A DNA stretch of 64,000 nucleotides from Dyadobacter psychrophilus (GCF_900167945.1 NZ_FUZA01000001.1:682001-746000), one strand, 5' to 3'. Positions 36,308 to 45,205 are shown, numbered from the stretch's first letter. Made by a program: numbers and translations. Notes: generated from the letters alone by a model not told the origin.

Positions 36308-37459
36308 ATGGCTATGTCGAAGGATGAGCAGTTTTACTCGAGATTACCCGAGAACCATATTTCCCTCAATGACCTTTTAACCGAGGAACACCTGTTTTAC
36401 AAGGTTCCGGAGAGCTGGTTTGTGTTAATTACCGACATTCAAAACTCAACGCTTGCGGTAGTCAATGGAAGTCATGAAACCGTAAATCTGGTTGCTACGG
36501 GCAGCATTGTTACAGTTTTGAACATTGCATTTAAAGCCAACATTGTCGTTCCTTTCTTTTTTGGTGGAGATGGCGCCACTTTCCTGCTTCCGGCCGCTAT
36601 TGTGGATCGGGTGATGCCTGCATTGCGGCTGTATAAAGCAAATACATGGGCGAATTTCGAGCTGAAACTAAGAATTGGCCTGGTTGCTGTCCGTGACATT
36701 TACGCGCAGGGACATGAATTGAAGCTGAGCAAATTCCGTCGTTCCCACATTTTTGCAATTCCAATCATTCTCGGAAATGGCCTTAATTACGCCGAACAGG
36801 TCATTAAGGGGGAAGGATATTTACTAAGCGGGCCAGATTCATCCGAAGGCGACCTTGACCTGAGCGGAATGCAATGCCGCTGGGACCGGATCGAGCCGCC
36901 TGAGCAAAGCAATGAGATCGTTACATTGCTCGTAATTGCAGTAAAAGTAGAAGAACAGCCGCAGGTTTTCAGTAAAGTTCTGCATCAAATTGATGCCATA
37001 TACGGAAGCCCCGAAGCGCGTCAGCCGATTTCTGTTCCTAAATTAAAATGGAAAACAACATTCAACCGGCTTGAAGTAAAAGTCAAAACAGGACATGCGA
37101 ACATTTTCAATATCATAGGAAACTGGTTTGCCGCAATTACGGGCTATTTTTATTTTCGCACTGCAAAAGGCAAAAATTACCTGAAAAGCCTTGTGGAAAT
37201 GGCTGATACACTTGTTATCGACGGTAAGATTAACACTGTGATTTCAGGCACAGAACGCCAGCGCATAGCCCTGCAAAAAGTGCTTGACGACATGGAAAGT
37301 AACAACGAAATCCGATACGGACTTTATGTAAGCACGGAATCCGTCATGTCGTGCTACGTCCGCGACCTGAAAGATGGCCACATTCATTTCGTAGACGGAT
37401 CCGACGGCGGGTACACAAAAGCCGCGGGTGTTTTGAAGCCCAAATTGCGCAAGTTCTAG
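36308..37459 (+). CDS. DUF3095 family protein, cyclase-like
   Basis: A 383-residue cytoplasmic protein. It matches what I know of DUF3095, with ESWFVLITDIQNSTLAVVNG, then VVPFFFGGDGATFLLPAAIV, and near the end STESVMSCYVRDL...VDGSDGGYTKAA. The first two blocks resemble the metal-binding Asp motifs of class III nucleotidyl cyclases (F-D-I and GD). A cyclase-like fold is plausible, but catalysis is not shown. ATG at 36308 and 36314 are both possible. It is divergent from the DUF6934-like gene and convergent with the oxidoreductase. Confidence 0.72.
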   Translation: MAMSKDEQFYSRLPENHISLNDLLTEEHLFYKVPESWFVLITDIQNSTLAVVNGSHETVNLVATGSIVTVLNIAFKANIVVPFFFGGDGATFLLPAAIVDRVMPALRLYKANTWANFELKLRIGLVAVRDIYAQGHELKLSKFRRSHIFAIPIILGNGLNYAEQVIKGEGYLLSGPDSSEGDLDLSGMQCRWDRIEPPEQSNEIVTLLVIAVKVEEQPQVFSKVLHQIDAIYGSPEARQPISVPKLKWKTTFNRLEVKVKTGHANIFNIIGNWFAAITGYFYFRTAKGKNYLKSLVEMADTLVIDGKINTVISGTERQRIALQKVLDDMESNNEIRYGLYVSTESVMSCYVRDLKDGHIHFVDGSDGGYTKAAGVLKPKLRKF

Positions 37460-37486
37460 TTTGTAAAGTTTGGCTCGTTTTCTAGC

Positions 37487-40306
37487 TCAAATCAGCTTTT
37501 CCACCGTAATCGGCAGCTCCCTGACGCGCTTACCGGTCGCATGGAAAACTGCATTTGCAACAGCTGCCGCTACACCTACAATGGCTATTTCCCCCAATCC
37601 CTTTGAACCGATGGGATTAACCAGCATGTCGGGCTTATCCACGTAAACGACGTCAATTTGCGGGATATCCTTGTGAACAGGGATATGATAATTCGCAAAA
37701 TCCCTGGTAATGTAGCGACCATAACGATGATCCATGACAGACGCTTCCATCAGCGCCATGCCAATGCCGCCCACGACGCCGCCAATCGATTGGCTGCGGG
37801 CCGTTTTGAAGTTAATAATTTTGCCAACATCCGCGCAAGTGACCACACGCTTTACGCGCACTTCGCCCGTTACGGAATTCACGTGCACTTCCACAAAATG
37901 GCAGCCAAAAGAATACATCGAATACTGATCGCGTTCCGGCCCGGATTTGGATTCCTCAGTGACCTCAACTTGCGGTAAATTATGATATTTCAATATATCG
38001 GGATACGTTATGTTTTTTGACCCCGAACCACCAGGCATTCGGGCAGCCAAATCCGACAGCTTCTTTTTTAGCGCTTCGCAAGCGACATGTACCGCGGAAC
38101 CAACACTTGGAATGGTCGAAGAGCCGTTCTGGCCGGGAGCGTCCGGCAGGCTGGAATCACCCAGGTCGAAACGGATCTTTTTCGGACTGACTCCGAGCAC
38201 TTTTGCCGCGATTCTGGTCATGGCAGTTCCGGTTCCGGGGCCAATATCCATCGTGGCACTTTGCACAATTACGGAGCCGTTTGCAAGCATAATGGCCCTT
38301 GCTTTACTCGGGTGCCGGTGGAAACCATATAAGCTGGAAGCCATTCCGTAACCGATGAGCATGTTGTCTTTTTGCATGGAACGGGTTTCGAATGTCCGGT
38401 TTTTCCAGCCAAATTTCTCCGCGCCCAGCTCATAACATTCTCTGAGCCCCTTGGCCGACCATGGTAAATTTCGTTCCGGATCACTTTCCGCATAATTGCG
38501 CAACCGCATTTCCAGCGGATCTATTTTCATTGCGTATGCCAGCTCATCCAATGCCGATTCCAATGCAAACATGCCCGTGGCATCACCAGGGCCGCGCATC
38601 CACGTAGGCGTATTTACGTCCAGACTAAGCAGCTTATATTTTGTGGACATATTCGGGCAGGCATACATGGCCCGGGAAGCGAGGATTGTGCGTTCCAAAT
38701 GCTCTTCATAAGCAGAAGTTTGTCCGATACCTTCATGTGAAATGGCTGAGAGCAACCCGTTTTCATCGGCACCAATGGCGACTTTTTGAATTGTATAAGG
38801 CCGGTAGCCGACTGACGTAAACATTAAATCACGTCCTAAAATCAGCTTGACTGGCCGGTTCAATTTTTTGGCTGCCAGCACAGCCGCCACTGTATGCGGC
38901 CACACGCGAATGCCAGAGCCAAATGCTCCGCCAATGAACTGCGCATTCACTTTGACGTTTTCCCGCGGCAGTTTGAATGCCTGTGCCAGATTTCCCTGCG
39001 CCGACTTAACACCTTGATTCTTATCATAAACCGTCAATCTATCCGCCCCTTCCCAAACCGCAACGATTGCATGCGGCTCCATTGGCTGATGATGCTGGGT
39101 CGGGATTGTATACGTGGCTTCGATCTTTACTTTCGCATCGTCGAAGGCGGCGGGATTTCCTCTTGTATAATCCTGAAATGGAGAATTCTTATTTTTTTGA
39201 ACACCTTGCGCAATAGCAGCGTGCTGGATATTCTCTTCAAAATTGGTCTGATGCCTTTCAATCTTATACTCAATTTTCACCAGCGAAGCCGCATAATTGG
39301 CTTGCTCCCAGGTTTCGGCAACCACCATAGCAACGGGTTGACCATTGAAATAAATAAGGTTGTCAAAGAACACTCGGAATGCTGTGCCCATGCTCGCTCG
39401 CTCAGCGGGTTGTTTGGCTTCTCCATATCCAGGCGCTCCGGGAGAATTCAAATGGCTGATCACGGTAAGCACGCCGGGAGTGGCTTCCGCATCTTTTGCA
39501 TCAATGCTTAAAATAGTCCCTTTTGCTATTGTGCTCGTTACAAGCACCGCATGGGCCAGGTTTTCGAAAGCATATTCGGCAGAATATTTCGCAGTTCCGT
39601 CCACCTTAACCCGTCCATCCACGCGATCAAGAGACATTTCCGAGTCAGTAACATCATTAACCGACTTCTGATTGCCGTTTTTAACCTCCACGATTGCGTT
39701 CACGATATTTGGGTAGGCGCCGCAGCGACACAGGTTACCGCTCATGTATTCCTGGATTTCTGCTTCCGACCCTGCCTGGCCGTCGCGGATGCAAGCAACA
39801 GCCGACATGATCTGGCCGGGTGTGCAGTAACCGCATTGGAAACCATCGTGTTTGATAAACGCTTCCTGCATCGGGTGAAGCTGGCTTTCTTTGCCCAGAC
39901 CTTCAATCGTTGTGATCTTCTTGCCGTGTTGCATAACCGCAAGGCTCAGACAAGAAAGTCCACGCTGGCCATCAACGTGAATGGTGCAGGCACCGCATTG
40001 GCCAAAATCGCAGCCCTTTTTTGTGCCGGTAAGACCCAGTTTTTCGCGAAGCAGGTCGAGTGTGGTCATGCGCGGATCCACGGTCAAGCGCCTCTTTTTG
40101 CCGTTAACATGCAAGGTGAGTTTGACTTTTTCAGCATCACCGGCAGGCAATTCCTGTCCCGTAGCTGCTCGCAATAAAGAAGCGGGTGCTAATGTCAGTC
40201 CGGCAAAGGCTATGGATTTTTTGAGGAAAAGGCGGCGGTCTTCCTGCGGAAGATTGAAAAAATAATCATCGTTCGATTTCTCGCCGTCCCCTTTCTTGTT
40301 TGTCAT
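37487..40306 (-). CDS. fused [2Fe-2S]/molybdopterin aldehyde oxidase-type oxidoreductase
   Basis: A 939-residue enzyme. A Tat-like signal (DRRLFLKKSIAFAGLTLAPA) precedes a 2Fe-2S ferredoxin domain (KKGCDFGQCGACTIHV) and a second cluster domain (FQCGYCTPGQ, SGNLCRCGAYPN). From about residue 230 comes the Moco subunit, starting SLDRVDGRVKVDGTAKYSAE, with QHHQPMEPHA, FIGGAFGSG, TWMRGPGDATG and the catalytic Glu in GSKGLGEIAIVG. Relatives such as PaoABC keep these as separate subunits with an FAD subunit between. Here the FAD part is absent. It is probably periplasmic, oxidising an aldehyde or N-heterocycle. Confidence 0.88.
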   Translation of the reverse strand: MTNKKGDGEKSNDDYFFNLPQEDRRLFLKKSIAFAGLTLAPASLLRAATGQELPAGDAEKVKLTLHVNGKKRRLTVDPRMTTLDLLREKLGLTGTKKGCDFGQCGACTIHVDGQRGLSCLSLAVMQHGKKITTIEGLGKESQLHPMQEAFIKHDGFQCGYCTPGQIMSAVACIRDGQAGSEAEIQEYMSGNLCRCGAYPNIVNAIVEVKNGNQKSVNDVTDSEMSLDRVDGRVKVDGTAKYSAEYAFENLAHAVLVTSTIAKGTILSIDAKDAEATPGVLTVISHLNSPGAPGYGEAKQPAERASMGTAFRVFFDNLIYFNGQPVAMVVAETWEQANYAASLVKIEYKIERHQTNFEENIQHAAIAQGVQKNKNSPFQDYTRGNPAAFDDAKVKIEATYTIPTQHHQPMEPHAIVAVWEGADRLTVYDKNQGVKSAQGNLAQAFKLPRENVKVNAQFIGGAFGSGIRVWPHTVAAVLAAKKLNRPVKLILGRDLMFTSVGYRPYTIQKVAIGADENGLLSAISHEGIGQTSAYEEHLERTILASRAMYACPNMSTKYKLLSLDVNTPTWMRGPGDATGMFALESALDELAYAMKIDPLEMRLRNYAESDPERNLPWSAKGLRECYELGAEKFGWKNRTFETRSMQKDNMLIGYGMASSLYGFHRHPSKARAIMLANGSVIVQSATMDIGPGTGTAMTRIAAKVLGVSPKKIRFDLGDSSLPDAPGQNGSSTIPSVGSAVHVACEALKKKLSDLAARMPGGSGSKNITYPDILKYHNLPQVEVTEESKSGPERDQYSMYSFGCHFVEVHVNSVTGEVRVKRVVTCADVGKIINFKTARSQSIGGVVGGIGMALMEASVMDHRYGRYITRDFANYHIPVHKDIPQIDVVYVDKPDMLVNPIGSKGLGEIAIVGVAAAVANAVFHATGKRVRELPITVEKLI

Positions 40307-40386
40307 ATCATTTCGAAATAATATAACTCCAATAAGCGCTTCTGACCTGGAAGTCTACCCATCCAAGTTGTCTGCGGATACAATGC

Positions 40387-41304
40387 TTAATGTTTCGTTG
40401 CCAGCACCTCGCGCACCAGCGTCCAGCGGATTTCGGGATAACGGTCGTTCTCGAGCGGACTGAGTTTTGGCTTGCCGCTCAACATGTTGTGAAGATATTG
40501 CATGCCCTGCCAAGGCGGAAATACTTCGTCGTTTTTTGGGGATAAAGCGCGGGTAATTTTAATCATTGAGCCAAGAAATCCCAGGCTGCCAGCACGCAAT
40601 GTCCCGAACTCTTCGCCTGTCGCTTTGGTGGCGGCTGTCTGGATATCGCGGATTGTTGCAACCTCACCGGCAATGCGCAGAAATCGCGGCGTTGTTGTAT
40701 CGAGTGCCGCCGCAGCCGTGTAAGCAGCTGTGTCCCTTGTCGTTGTAAAATCCATGGGTTGATCTGCATCTCCCCAGTAAAGCACACGTTTGATCTTGAA
40801 CAAAACCACTGGCGCCTGGCCCGTCAGCAAATCGGTGAACATGCCATTGAGAATGGACGTGGGTGCTATGGGTGCATTATTGAGCCTCGTGCTGAATTCG
40901 CGGCGCAGGTCCAGGTTGCGGTTGCTGCCTTCCGGCAATTTGGTGTAGTCGATGCAATAATCTGATGGAATAAAGCGGGGAACACCTGCTTCAACGGCCG
41001 CATTGAGTAACCGGGTTTGCGTTTCTACGATCACATCCCGAAGCCCCGACAAAGCAGAAACTACGCAGGTTCCACCAGAACAGGCTTTCACCAATTCGGC
41101 GACATTATTAAAATCCACCTCAATGATCTCAGCACCAAGACGGCGCAGCTCAGGAATACGCGCATTGTCACTTCCTTTCCTGACCAACGATTTTAAACTG
41201 CCACCGCGCCGGACCACAAAGCCAGCAATAAGAAAACCCAATTCGCCTGTAGCGCCCGCCAGAATAATTGTACCGGATTTGGGAAACTGCGTAAAGTCTG
41301 TCAT
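40387..41304 (-). CDS. NmrA/isoflavone-reductase-like NAD(P)-binding protein
   Basis: A 305-residue atypical short-chain dehydrogenase. GTIILAGATGELGFLIAGFV is the Gly-rich dinucleotide loop, then LVRKGSD supports NADP preference. ACSGGTCVVSALSGLRDVIV and FIPSDYCIDYTKLPEGSN follow as in aromatic alcohol/isoflavone reductases. Members reduce aromatic or phenolic substrates or act as redox sensors. The gene is 80 bases upstream of the molybdopterin enzyme on the same strand, so the two may be co-expressed (inference). Confidence 0.82.
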   Translation of the reverse strand: MTDFTQFPKSGTIILAGATGELGFLIAGFVVRRGGSLKSLVRKGSDNARIPELRRLGAEIIEVDFNNVAELVKACSGGTCVVSALSGLRDVIVETQTRLLNAAVEAGVPRFIPSDYCIDYTKLPEGSNRNLDLRREFSTRLNNAPIAPTSILNGMFTDLLTGQAPVVLFKIKRVLYWGDADQPMDFTTTRDTAAYTAAAALDTTTPRFLRIAGEVATIRDIQTAATKATGEEFGTLRAGSLGFLGSMIKITRALSPKNDEVFPPWQGMQYLHNMLSGKPKLSPLENDRYPEIRWTLVREVLATKH

Positions 41305-41318
41305 GATGAAGATTTAAA

Positions 41319-41353
41319 TGTGCGGGAGAAAGTACAACAATTGTACCCGCACA
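41319..41353. repeat. nested inverted repeat between two leftward genes
   Basis: Outer arms TGTGCGG (41319-41325) and CCGCACA (41347-41353) enclose a second dyad GTACAA-CAA-TTGTAC (41332-41346). The element fills most of the 52-base gap between the hypothetical gene and the NmrA-type gene. It could be a transcript hairpin ending the upstream gene, though the T-tract is poor, or an operator just before the reductase start. Confidence 0.3.
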
Positions 41354-41356
41354 ATC

Positions 41357-41770
41357 TCATCCTTCGAAAGGGTTGACGCATTGCATCAATTCCCGACCGG
41401 AAAGTTCTTTCACATTGGTATCTAAACGGACCGCGCCCTTGAATTCCAGCGCCGATAAATTATTTCCGCCCCTGCTTTCGAAGGAAACTGTTGCGCGGGG
41501 GCGGCCTATGTTAAATGCTTTGGAGCCCTTCTCGGGATAGGCTGCGGCAAGCCTTTCCAACTCTTCCTCACTACTGAATTCGAGCGATTTTAATGTAAAG
41601 CGGTCATAATCTCCATCCCAGCTGAGATAGAGCAGAAAACGTTGTTGCGGGGCGATTTCAAAGTAGAAATTGAAGCGCCGGTGATTAGCAAAAGCGCTTG
41701 AAAGTTGCAATTCGCTGGATTCAGGGAAATATGCTTTAATCTCGTCTCGCAAATAATTGAGTACGTCCAT
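41357..41770 (-). CDS. hypothetical protein
   Basis: A 137-residue soluble protein I do not recognise. It begins MDVLNYLRDEIKAYFPESSE and shows a mixed alpha/beta pattern with regularly spaced aromatics (FYFEIAPQQRFLLYLSWDGD). A closing segment (ELSGRELMQCVNPFEG) follows. No signal or membrane segment is seen. It is transcribed leftward ahead of the NmrA-type gene across a hairpin-forming gap of 52 bases. Codon use and composition do not stand out from its neighbours. Confidence 0.6.
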   Translation of the reverse strand: MDVLNYLRDEIKAYFPESSELQLSSAFANHRRFNFYFEIAPQQRFLLYLSWDGDYDRFTLKSLEFSSEEELERLAAAYPEKGSKAFNIGRPRATVSFESRGGNNLSALEFKGAVRLDTNVKELSGRELMQCVNPFEG

Positions 41771-41940
41771 ACTTATTTCGGAGTTACAGTTTTTGATTTG
41801 CGGCTAAAACAAATATATCAACTGGTTATTAAAATACAAATCAGGCCTTCCCTTTGCTTGCATTTAAGACTGAATGCTTTTTCTTTGTAAAAAAAACTGA
41901 ACGCCTCTGTTCCCTATTATCTTTAAAAGGCTGATTTCCA

Positions 41941-42006
41941 CGCCTGGAATTGCATAACAATTGCCTCCTTACACAGGCGGCCTGAATTTCAATTGTCACA
42001 ATTGAA
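41941..42006. promoter_or_regulatory. nested inverted repeats upstream of the GNAT gene
   Basis: A perfect dyad TTCAATTG-TCA-CAATTGAA spans 41988-42006, 36 bases before the ATG at 42043. Just upstream, CGCCTG (41941-41946) pairs with CAGGCG (41974-41979). Between those arms is AATTG-CATAA-CAATT. The repeated AATTG/CAATT half-sites suggest an operator for a dimeric regulator. The remainder of the 272-base gap (41771-42042) shows nothing else. Confidence 0.35.
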
Positions 42007-42042
42007 CCAGTTTCTTATTGTTATCAAAACCAAACAAATCCA

Positions 42043-42567
42043 ATGTTCTATATTGAATCTACGCGGTTAAAGCTTATCCCTTTAACGCATCAGCTGTTGC
42101 AGCAATATCATACCAGCAGGCCCCAAATGGAGGCTGCATTAGGCCTTAATCATTCAGAAATCAAGATCGATCCATTGTATGTGACTGAGATTGAGGATGC
42201 ATTAGTAAACTTCTGGTTACCTAAAACATTACAGTTCCCGGAAAGCTATCAATGGTTTACAAGCTGGGAAATTGTCCTAAAAAGCGACAATATATCCGTG
42301 GGTGGCATGGGTTTCAATGGTCTCCCCAACGAAAACCGGGAGGCGGAGATCGGATATATGATCCACGAAAACCAGCAGGGCAAAGGTTACGCCACGGAGG
42401 CTTTACAAGTCATGTCCCAATGGGCCCTGGCGCACGAAAATGTTGAAAATGTGATCGTTCATACGTATTCTGACAATTTGCCATCGAGAAGGATTTTAGA
42501 GAAAAACGGTTTCACACTAATCGGCGATGCGGATCGTATTCTTACTTACAAATTGTGTAAATCCTAG
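42043..42567 (+). CDS. GNAT-family N-acetyltransferase
   Basis: A 174-residue acetyl-CoA enzyme of the RimJ/RimL-like group. The start MFYIESTRLKLIPLTHQLL is typical. GGMGFNGLPNENREAEIGYM leads to the pyrophosphate-binding loop NQQGKGYATEAL (Q-x-x-G-x-G/A). NLPSRRILEKNGFTLIG is the standard C-terminal motif. The substrate cannot be told; it could be a protein N-terminus, an amino acid or a small molecule. It is monocistronic, with inverted repeats before it and an intrinsic terminator after it. Confidence 0.88.
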   Translation: MFYIESTRLKLIPLTHQLLQQYHTSRPQMEAALGLNHSEIKIDPLYVTEIEDALVNFWLPKTLQFPESYQWFTSWEIVLKSDNISVGGMGFNGLPNENREAEIGYMIHENQQGKGYATEALQVMSQWALAHENVENVIVHTYSDNLPSRRILEKNGFTLIGDADRILTYKLCKS

Positions 42568-42576
42568 GTAATACTG

Positions 42577-42611
42577 GCAGGAGCGGTGCGAATTGGCTGC
42601 TCCTGCTTTTT
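42577..42611 (+). terminator. intrinsic terminator after the GNAT gene
   Basis: An 8-base stem GCAGGAGC (42577-42584) / GCTCCTGC (42599-42606) with a 14-base loop is followed directly by TTTTT (42607-42611). It begins 10 bases after the GNAT stop and lies before the promoter of the sigma-factor operon. It therefore insulates the two units. Confidence 0.7.
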
Positions 42612-42639
42612 ACATTAATTCTAATAAGTCTCGTTTTTA

Positions 42640-42672
42640 TCTGGAATAGTTTTAAATAAGCTGCTATATTTG
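42640..42672 (+). promoter_or_regulatory. candidate housekeeping promoter of the sigma-factor gene
   Basis: TATATTTG at 42665-42672 matches the Bacteroidota -7 box TAnnTTTG. TCTG at 42640-42643 is close to the TTTG of the -33 box, with a 21-base spacer. Transcription would start about 42678, giving a leader of some 25 bases before the ATG at 42703. This argues for the ATG at 42703 rather than an earlier start of the sigma factor. Confidence 0.5.
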
Positions 42673-42702
42673 CGACGATCCAATCGCGAGAGTATCCAGC
42701 GC

Positions 42703-43242
42703 ATGCCTGAAAATTTACCCGATATTATTCCTTTCAGAATTGATGAAAAGACATTCAAGCAGATCTATTTGCTGCATTGGGAAAAGGTTTATGCCGTTTG
42801 TTATAATAATATCCGCGAAGTAGAACCTGCCAAGGGAATGGTCCAGGAGATTTTCAAATCGCTCTGGGAAAGAAAAGATGAGCTGGAAATCAACACCTCT
42901 ATCGAGCGCTATCTGCTGCGCTCGGCCAAATTCAAGGTTTTTGAATATATCCGAAATACAAAATCCAGAAGGGAACATACGGAAGTTGCGTTATCCAATT
43001 ATTGCAATTCGGCACATTGCACAGAAAATGAAGTAATGTTCAATGTATTGAAAAACAAGGTGGATAACCTGGTTGATACATTACCCTGTCAATGTCGCAA
43101 CGTATTCAAAATGAGCCGCGAACAAGGATTGAGCAATAAGGAAATTGCCTCTTCTCTGCTGATCTCCGAACGAGCTGTTGAATATCACATCACCAGAGCG
43201 CTTAACACCCTGCGAACCAATCTTACCGAGTATATCCACTAG
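42703..43242 (+). CDS. ECF-type RNA polymerase sigma factor
   Basis: A 179-residue sigma-70 family protein of the FecI/ECF type common in Bacteroidota. Region 2 covers about residues 15-90 (FKQIYLLHWEKVYAVCYNN, VQEIFKSLWERKDEL). Region 4 covers about 115-175 (DTLPCQCRNVFKMSREQGLS, NKEIASSLLISERAVEYHIT). I chose ATG 42703; an upstream ATG-equivalent at 42670 would lie on the -7 box. It probably directs transcription of the downstream TonB receptor genes when released by the next gene's product. Confidence 0.9.
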   Translation: MPENLPDIIPFRIDEKTFKQIYLLHWEKVYAVCYNNIREVEPAKGMVQEIFKSLWERKDELEINTSIERYLLRSAKFKVFEYIRNTKSRREHTEVALSNYCNSAHCTENEVMFNVLKNKVDNLVDTLPCQCRNVFKMSREQGLSNKEIASSLLISERAVEYHITRALNTLRTNLTEYIH

Positions 43243-43326
43243 TTTTTGCCTAAGCGGCTTACGGTAAATGCAGATTTATGCTACTTTTACCATAAAGGAA
43301 GTCAAACCAATTCCTGAACGGCCTGC

Positions 43327-43980
43327 ATGCAAATAAGCAAAGAGCTTCTTGAAAAATACCACGACGGAATGTGTTCTGCTGAGGAAAAGAAGGCGGTCGA
43401 AGACTGGCTTTTCAGCGACGAAAGCACCGACGAACTGGCATTGCCTGCGGGCGGGGATAAGCTTGCTATACAACATGAAATGTGGGCGGAAATTGCTTCT
43501 GTTTTACCGCAGAAGGGTCAAAATAAGATTCGGCCACTCTGGCGTCAGGTTGCAGCGTCGGCAGCGGTTTTTGTTATGGTCGGGTCGGGGTGGTATTTTT
43601 TGCAGAAATCGGGTTCTCAGGACATTATCAAACTGAACAACACTTCCGAAACGGTCAATAAAAATGTTCAGTCCAATGACTTTACGATTTCTGTGGGGCC
43701 TAAAAGCAATGTGGAGATCAACAGCGAAACCGGTGTGATTGACTTTTGCGGGGCTATGATGATCAACCCGAAAGAAGACATTGAGTTCACCATTCAGGGC
43801 ACCTGTGAAAACCCAACAGATAACAAAGAGAAAGTGATTTTAAAAAAAGGCTTAAACTATTATGCCTTGAATTATAGCAGCAACGCAAACAGCAACGAGG
43901 TGATTGTGCTCGAAGAGGGCGCTGTGATGAGCCTTCCTCCGCTGGTTATGAAACAACTTTTGCACCAATTCGATATCTGA
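43327..43980 (+). CDS. FecR-like anti-sigma factor
   Basis: A 217-residue single-span membrane protein. The cytoplasmic N-terminus (ISKELLEKYHDGMCSAEEKK, AVEDWLFSDES) matches FecR-type anti-sigma domains of Bacteroidota. A helix (VAASAAVFVMVGSGWYFLQ) near residues 78-97 crosses the inner membrane. The periplasmic part is beta-rich but shorter and more divergent than the typical FecR domain. It should hold the sigma factor encoded 84 bases upstream until a signal arrives from an outer membrane receptor. Confidence 0.75.
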   Translation: MQISKELLEKYHDGMCSAEEKKAVEDWLFSDESTDELALPAGGDKLAIQHEMWAEIASVLPQKGQNKIRPLWRQVAASAAVFVMVGSGWYFLQKSGSQDIIKLNNTSETVNKNVQSNDFTISVGPKSNVEINSETGVIDFCGAMMINPKEDIEFTIQGTCENPTDNKEKVILKKGLNYYALNYSSNANSNEVIVLEEGAVMSLPPLVMKQLLHQFDI

Positions 43981-43990
43981 CAATCCCCCC

Positions 43991-45205
43991 ATGAATCCTG
44001 CCAAAAGGGGTGCTTCCCGACTATTTATAGCAATCCTAATATCTTTTTTCGGCTGCAACACAGAAAAGCCTGGCAAACAAGGCGATACTGATAAAAAATA
44101 CAGCATTTATGCAATGATGAAAGATGGGAAGGAATACATTTCACAAGTGGATTCCATTGCTTCGGGCACGCTTGACCCTTCCGAAGGCGCGAAAGTCGCT
44201 CCGGCTCCCCTCTATTACGACCTCATCGTCCGCGACGGACATTATTACCGTGTCGATTGGAAAACGGGGCGATTTATCAAGATCGCAATCATTAATAATG
44301 TGTTCACGGAGGAGGCTTCACTGCAACTGGACGGTTTCAAAAATCTTGAAAATTACAATTGGATTTCGGCGGACACCATTCTCCTGATCGGCTGCGATGC
44401 GACCATGCAAAAGGTGCGCTTTGCGAAGGTGCACGTAAAGGAAATGCAGGCGGTGCAAGGCTCAGTGCCTATTCCCTCGCCTTTCGGCACATTTAATTCC
44501 ATGTCTGTTGGTTTTTCAAAACTTGAAAATGACCGGCTGCTAATCGGGTACACTTATCATACAACCCATGCACTAAAAGGTTATACAACGAGCGATACGG
44601 TGTACACAGAAGTGCTGCATTATCCTGATATGCGCTCTGTCGGGCGCATGAAAGATATCCGTTCGGCTTATCCGGGCGGGATTAATACCAATCAGTCGCA
44701 TGACTTCACGGATGAAAAAGGCGATTTTTATTTTATAGCCTGCCCAGGCATTGCGCTCGGGAATAATCCTGATAAACCTACGGCCATATTCCGCATTAAG
44801 AAGGGTCAGGGACAAATTGATCCGGAATATTTTTTCAACATTTCTGCTTCACCCATCCGCAATCACGGTTACGGATTGTGGTACATCGGCAATGGAAAAG
44901 CCATTGTCAGAACAGAGCGTAAAGGGCTTTTTACGGGCATGAAGGACCATTACCGCGTTCCGCATATGGATTTTTTTGTGTTGGACCTGGCTTCAAAATC
45001 AACTACCCGACTAAACCTACCTCTCGATAAGGGCACGGCTCGACAGTGTGTGCTGGTAGAAAACGGATTGGTTTATATTACGGTCAATTCCGATGCTGAG
45101 GGAAGTTATGTCTGGATTTATAACCCAAAATCAAACGAGCTACGTAAAGGATTGAAATTTGAAGGCGACGTCGACTATATTCTGAGGCTTGAAAGACTGA
45201 ACTGA
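43991..45205 (+). CDS. DUF4374 lipoprotein, XusB-like (copy 1)
   Basis: A 404-residue surface or periplasmic lipoprotein. The signal ends LISFFGC with NTEKPG after the Cys. The mature protein resembles the DUF4374 beta-propeller: KYSIYAMMKDGKEYISQVDS, HYYRVDWKTGRFIKI, GLWYIGNGKAIVRTERKG and ending VDYILRLERLN. Bacteroides XusB (DUF4374) captures ferric enterobactin-type siderophores for the TonB receptor XusA. A like role is inferred. It is a diverged paralogue of the gene at 47734 (shared YIGNGKAI and VDYILRLE-type ends). It follows the anti-sigma gene by 10 bases. Confidence 0.8.
   Translation: MNPAKRGASRLFIAILISFFGCNTEKPGKQGDTDKKYSIYAMMKDGKEYISQVDSIASGTLDPSEGAKVAPAPLYYDLIVRDGHYYRVDWKTGRFIKIAIINNVFTEEASLQLDGFKNLENYNWISADTILLIGCDATMQKVRFAKVHVKEMQAVQGSVPIPSPFGTFNSMSVGFSKLENDRLLIGYTYHTTHALKGYTTSDTVYTEVLHYPDMRSVGRMKDIRSAYPGGINTNQSHDFTDEKGDFYFIACPGIALGNNPDKPTAIFRIKKGQGQIDPEYFFNISASPIRNHGYGLWYIGNGKAIVRTERKGLFTGMKDHYRVPHMDFFVLDLASKSTTRLNLPLDKGTARQCVLVENGLVYITVNSDAEGSYVWIYNPKSNELRKGLKFEGDVDYILRLERLN

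Noticed and set aside
38894..40177. Two long plus-strand ORFs of about 205 codons opposite the molybdopterin oxidoreductase
   Set aside because: They lie wholly inside a strongly conserved gene on the other strand, and their translations show no domain or signal. They are shadows caused by its codon use.
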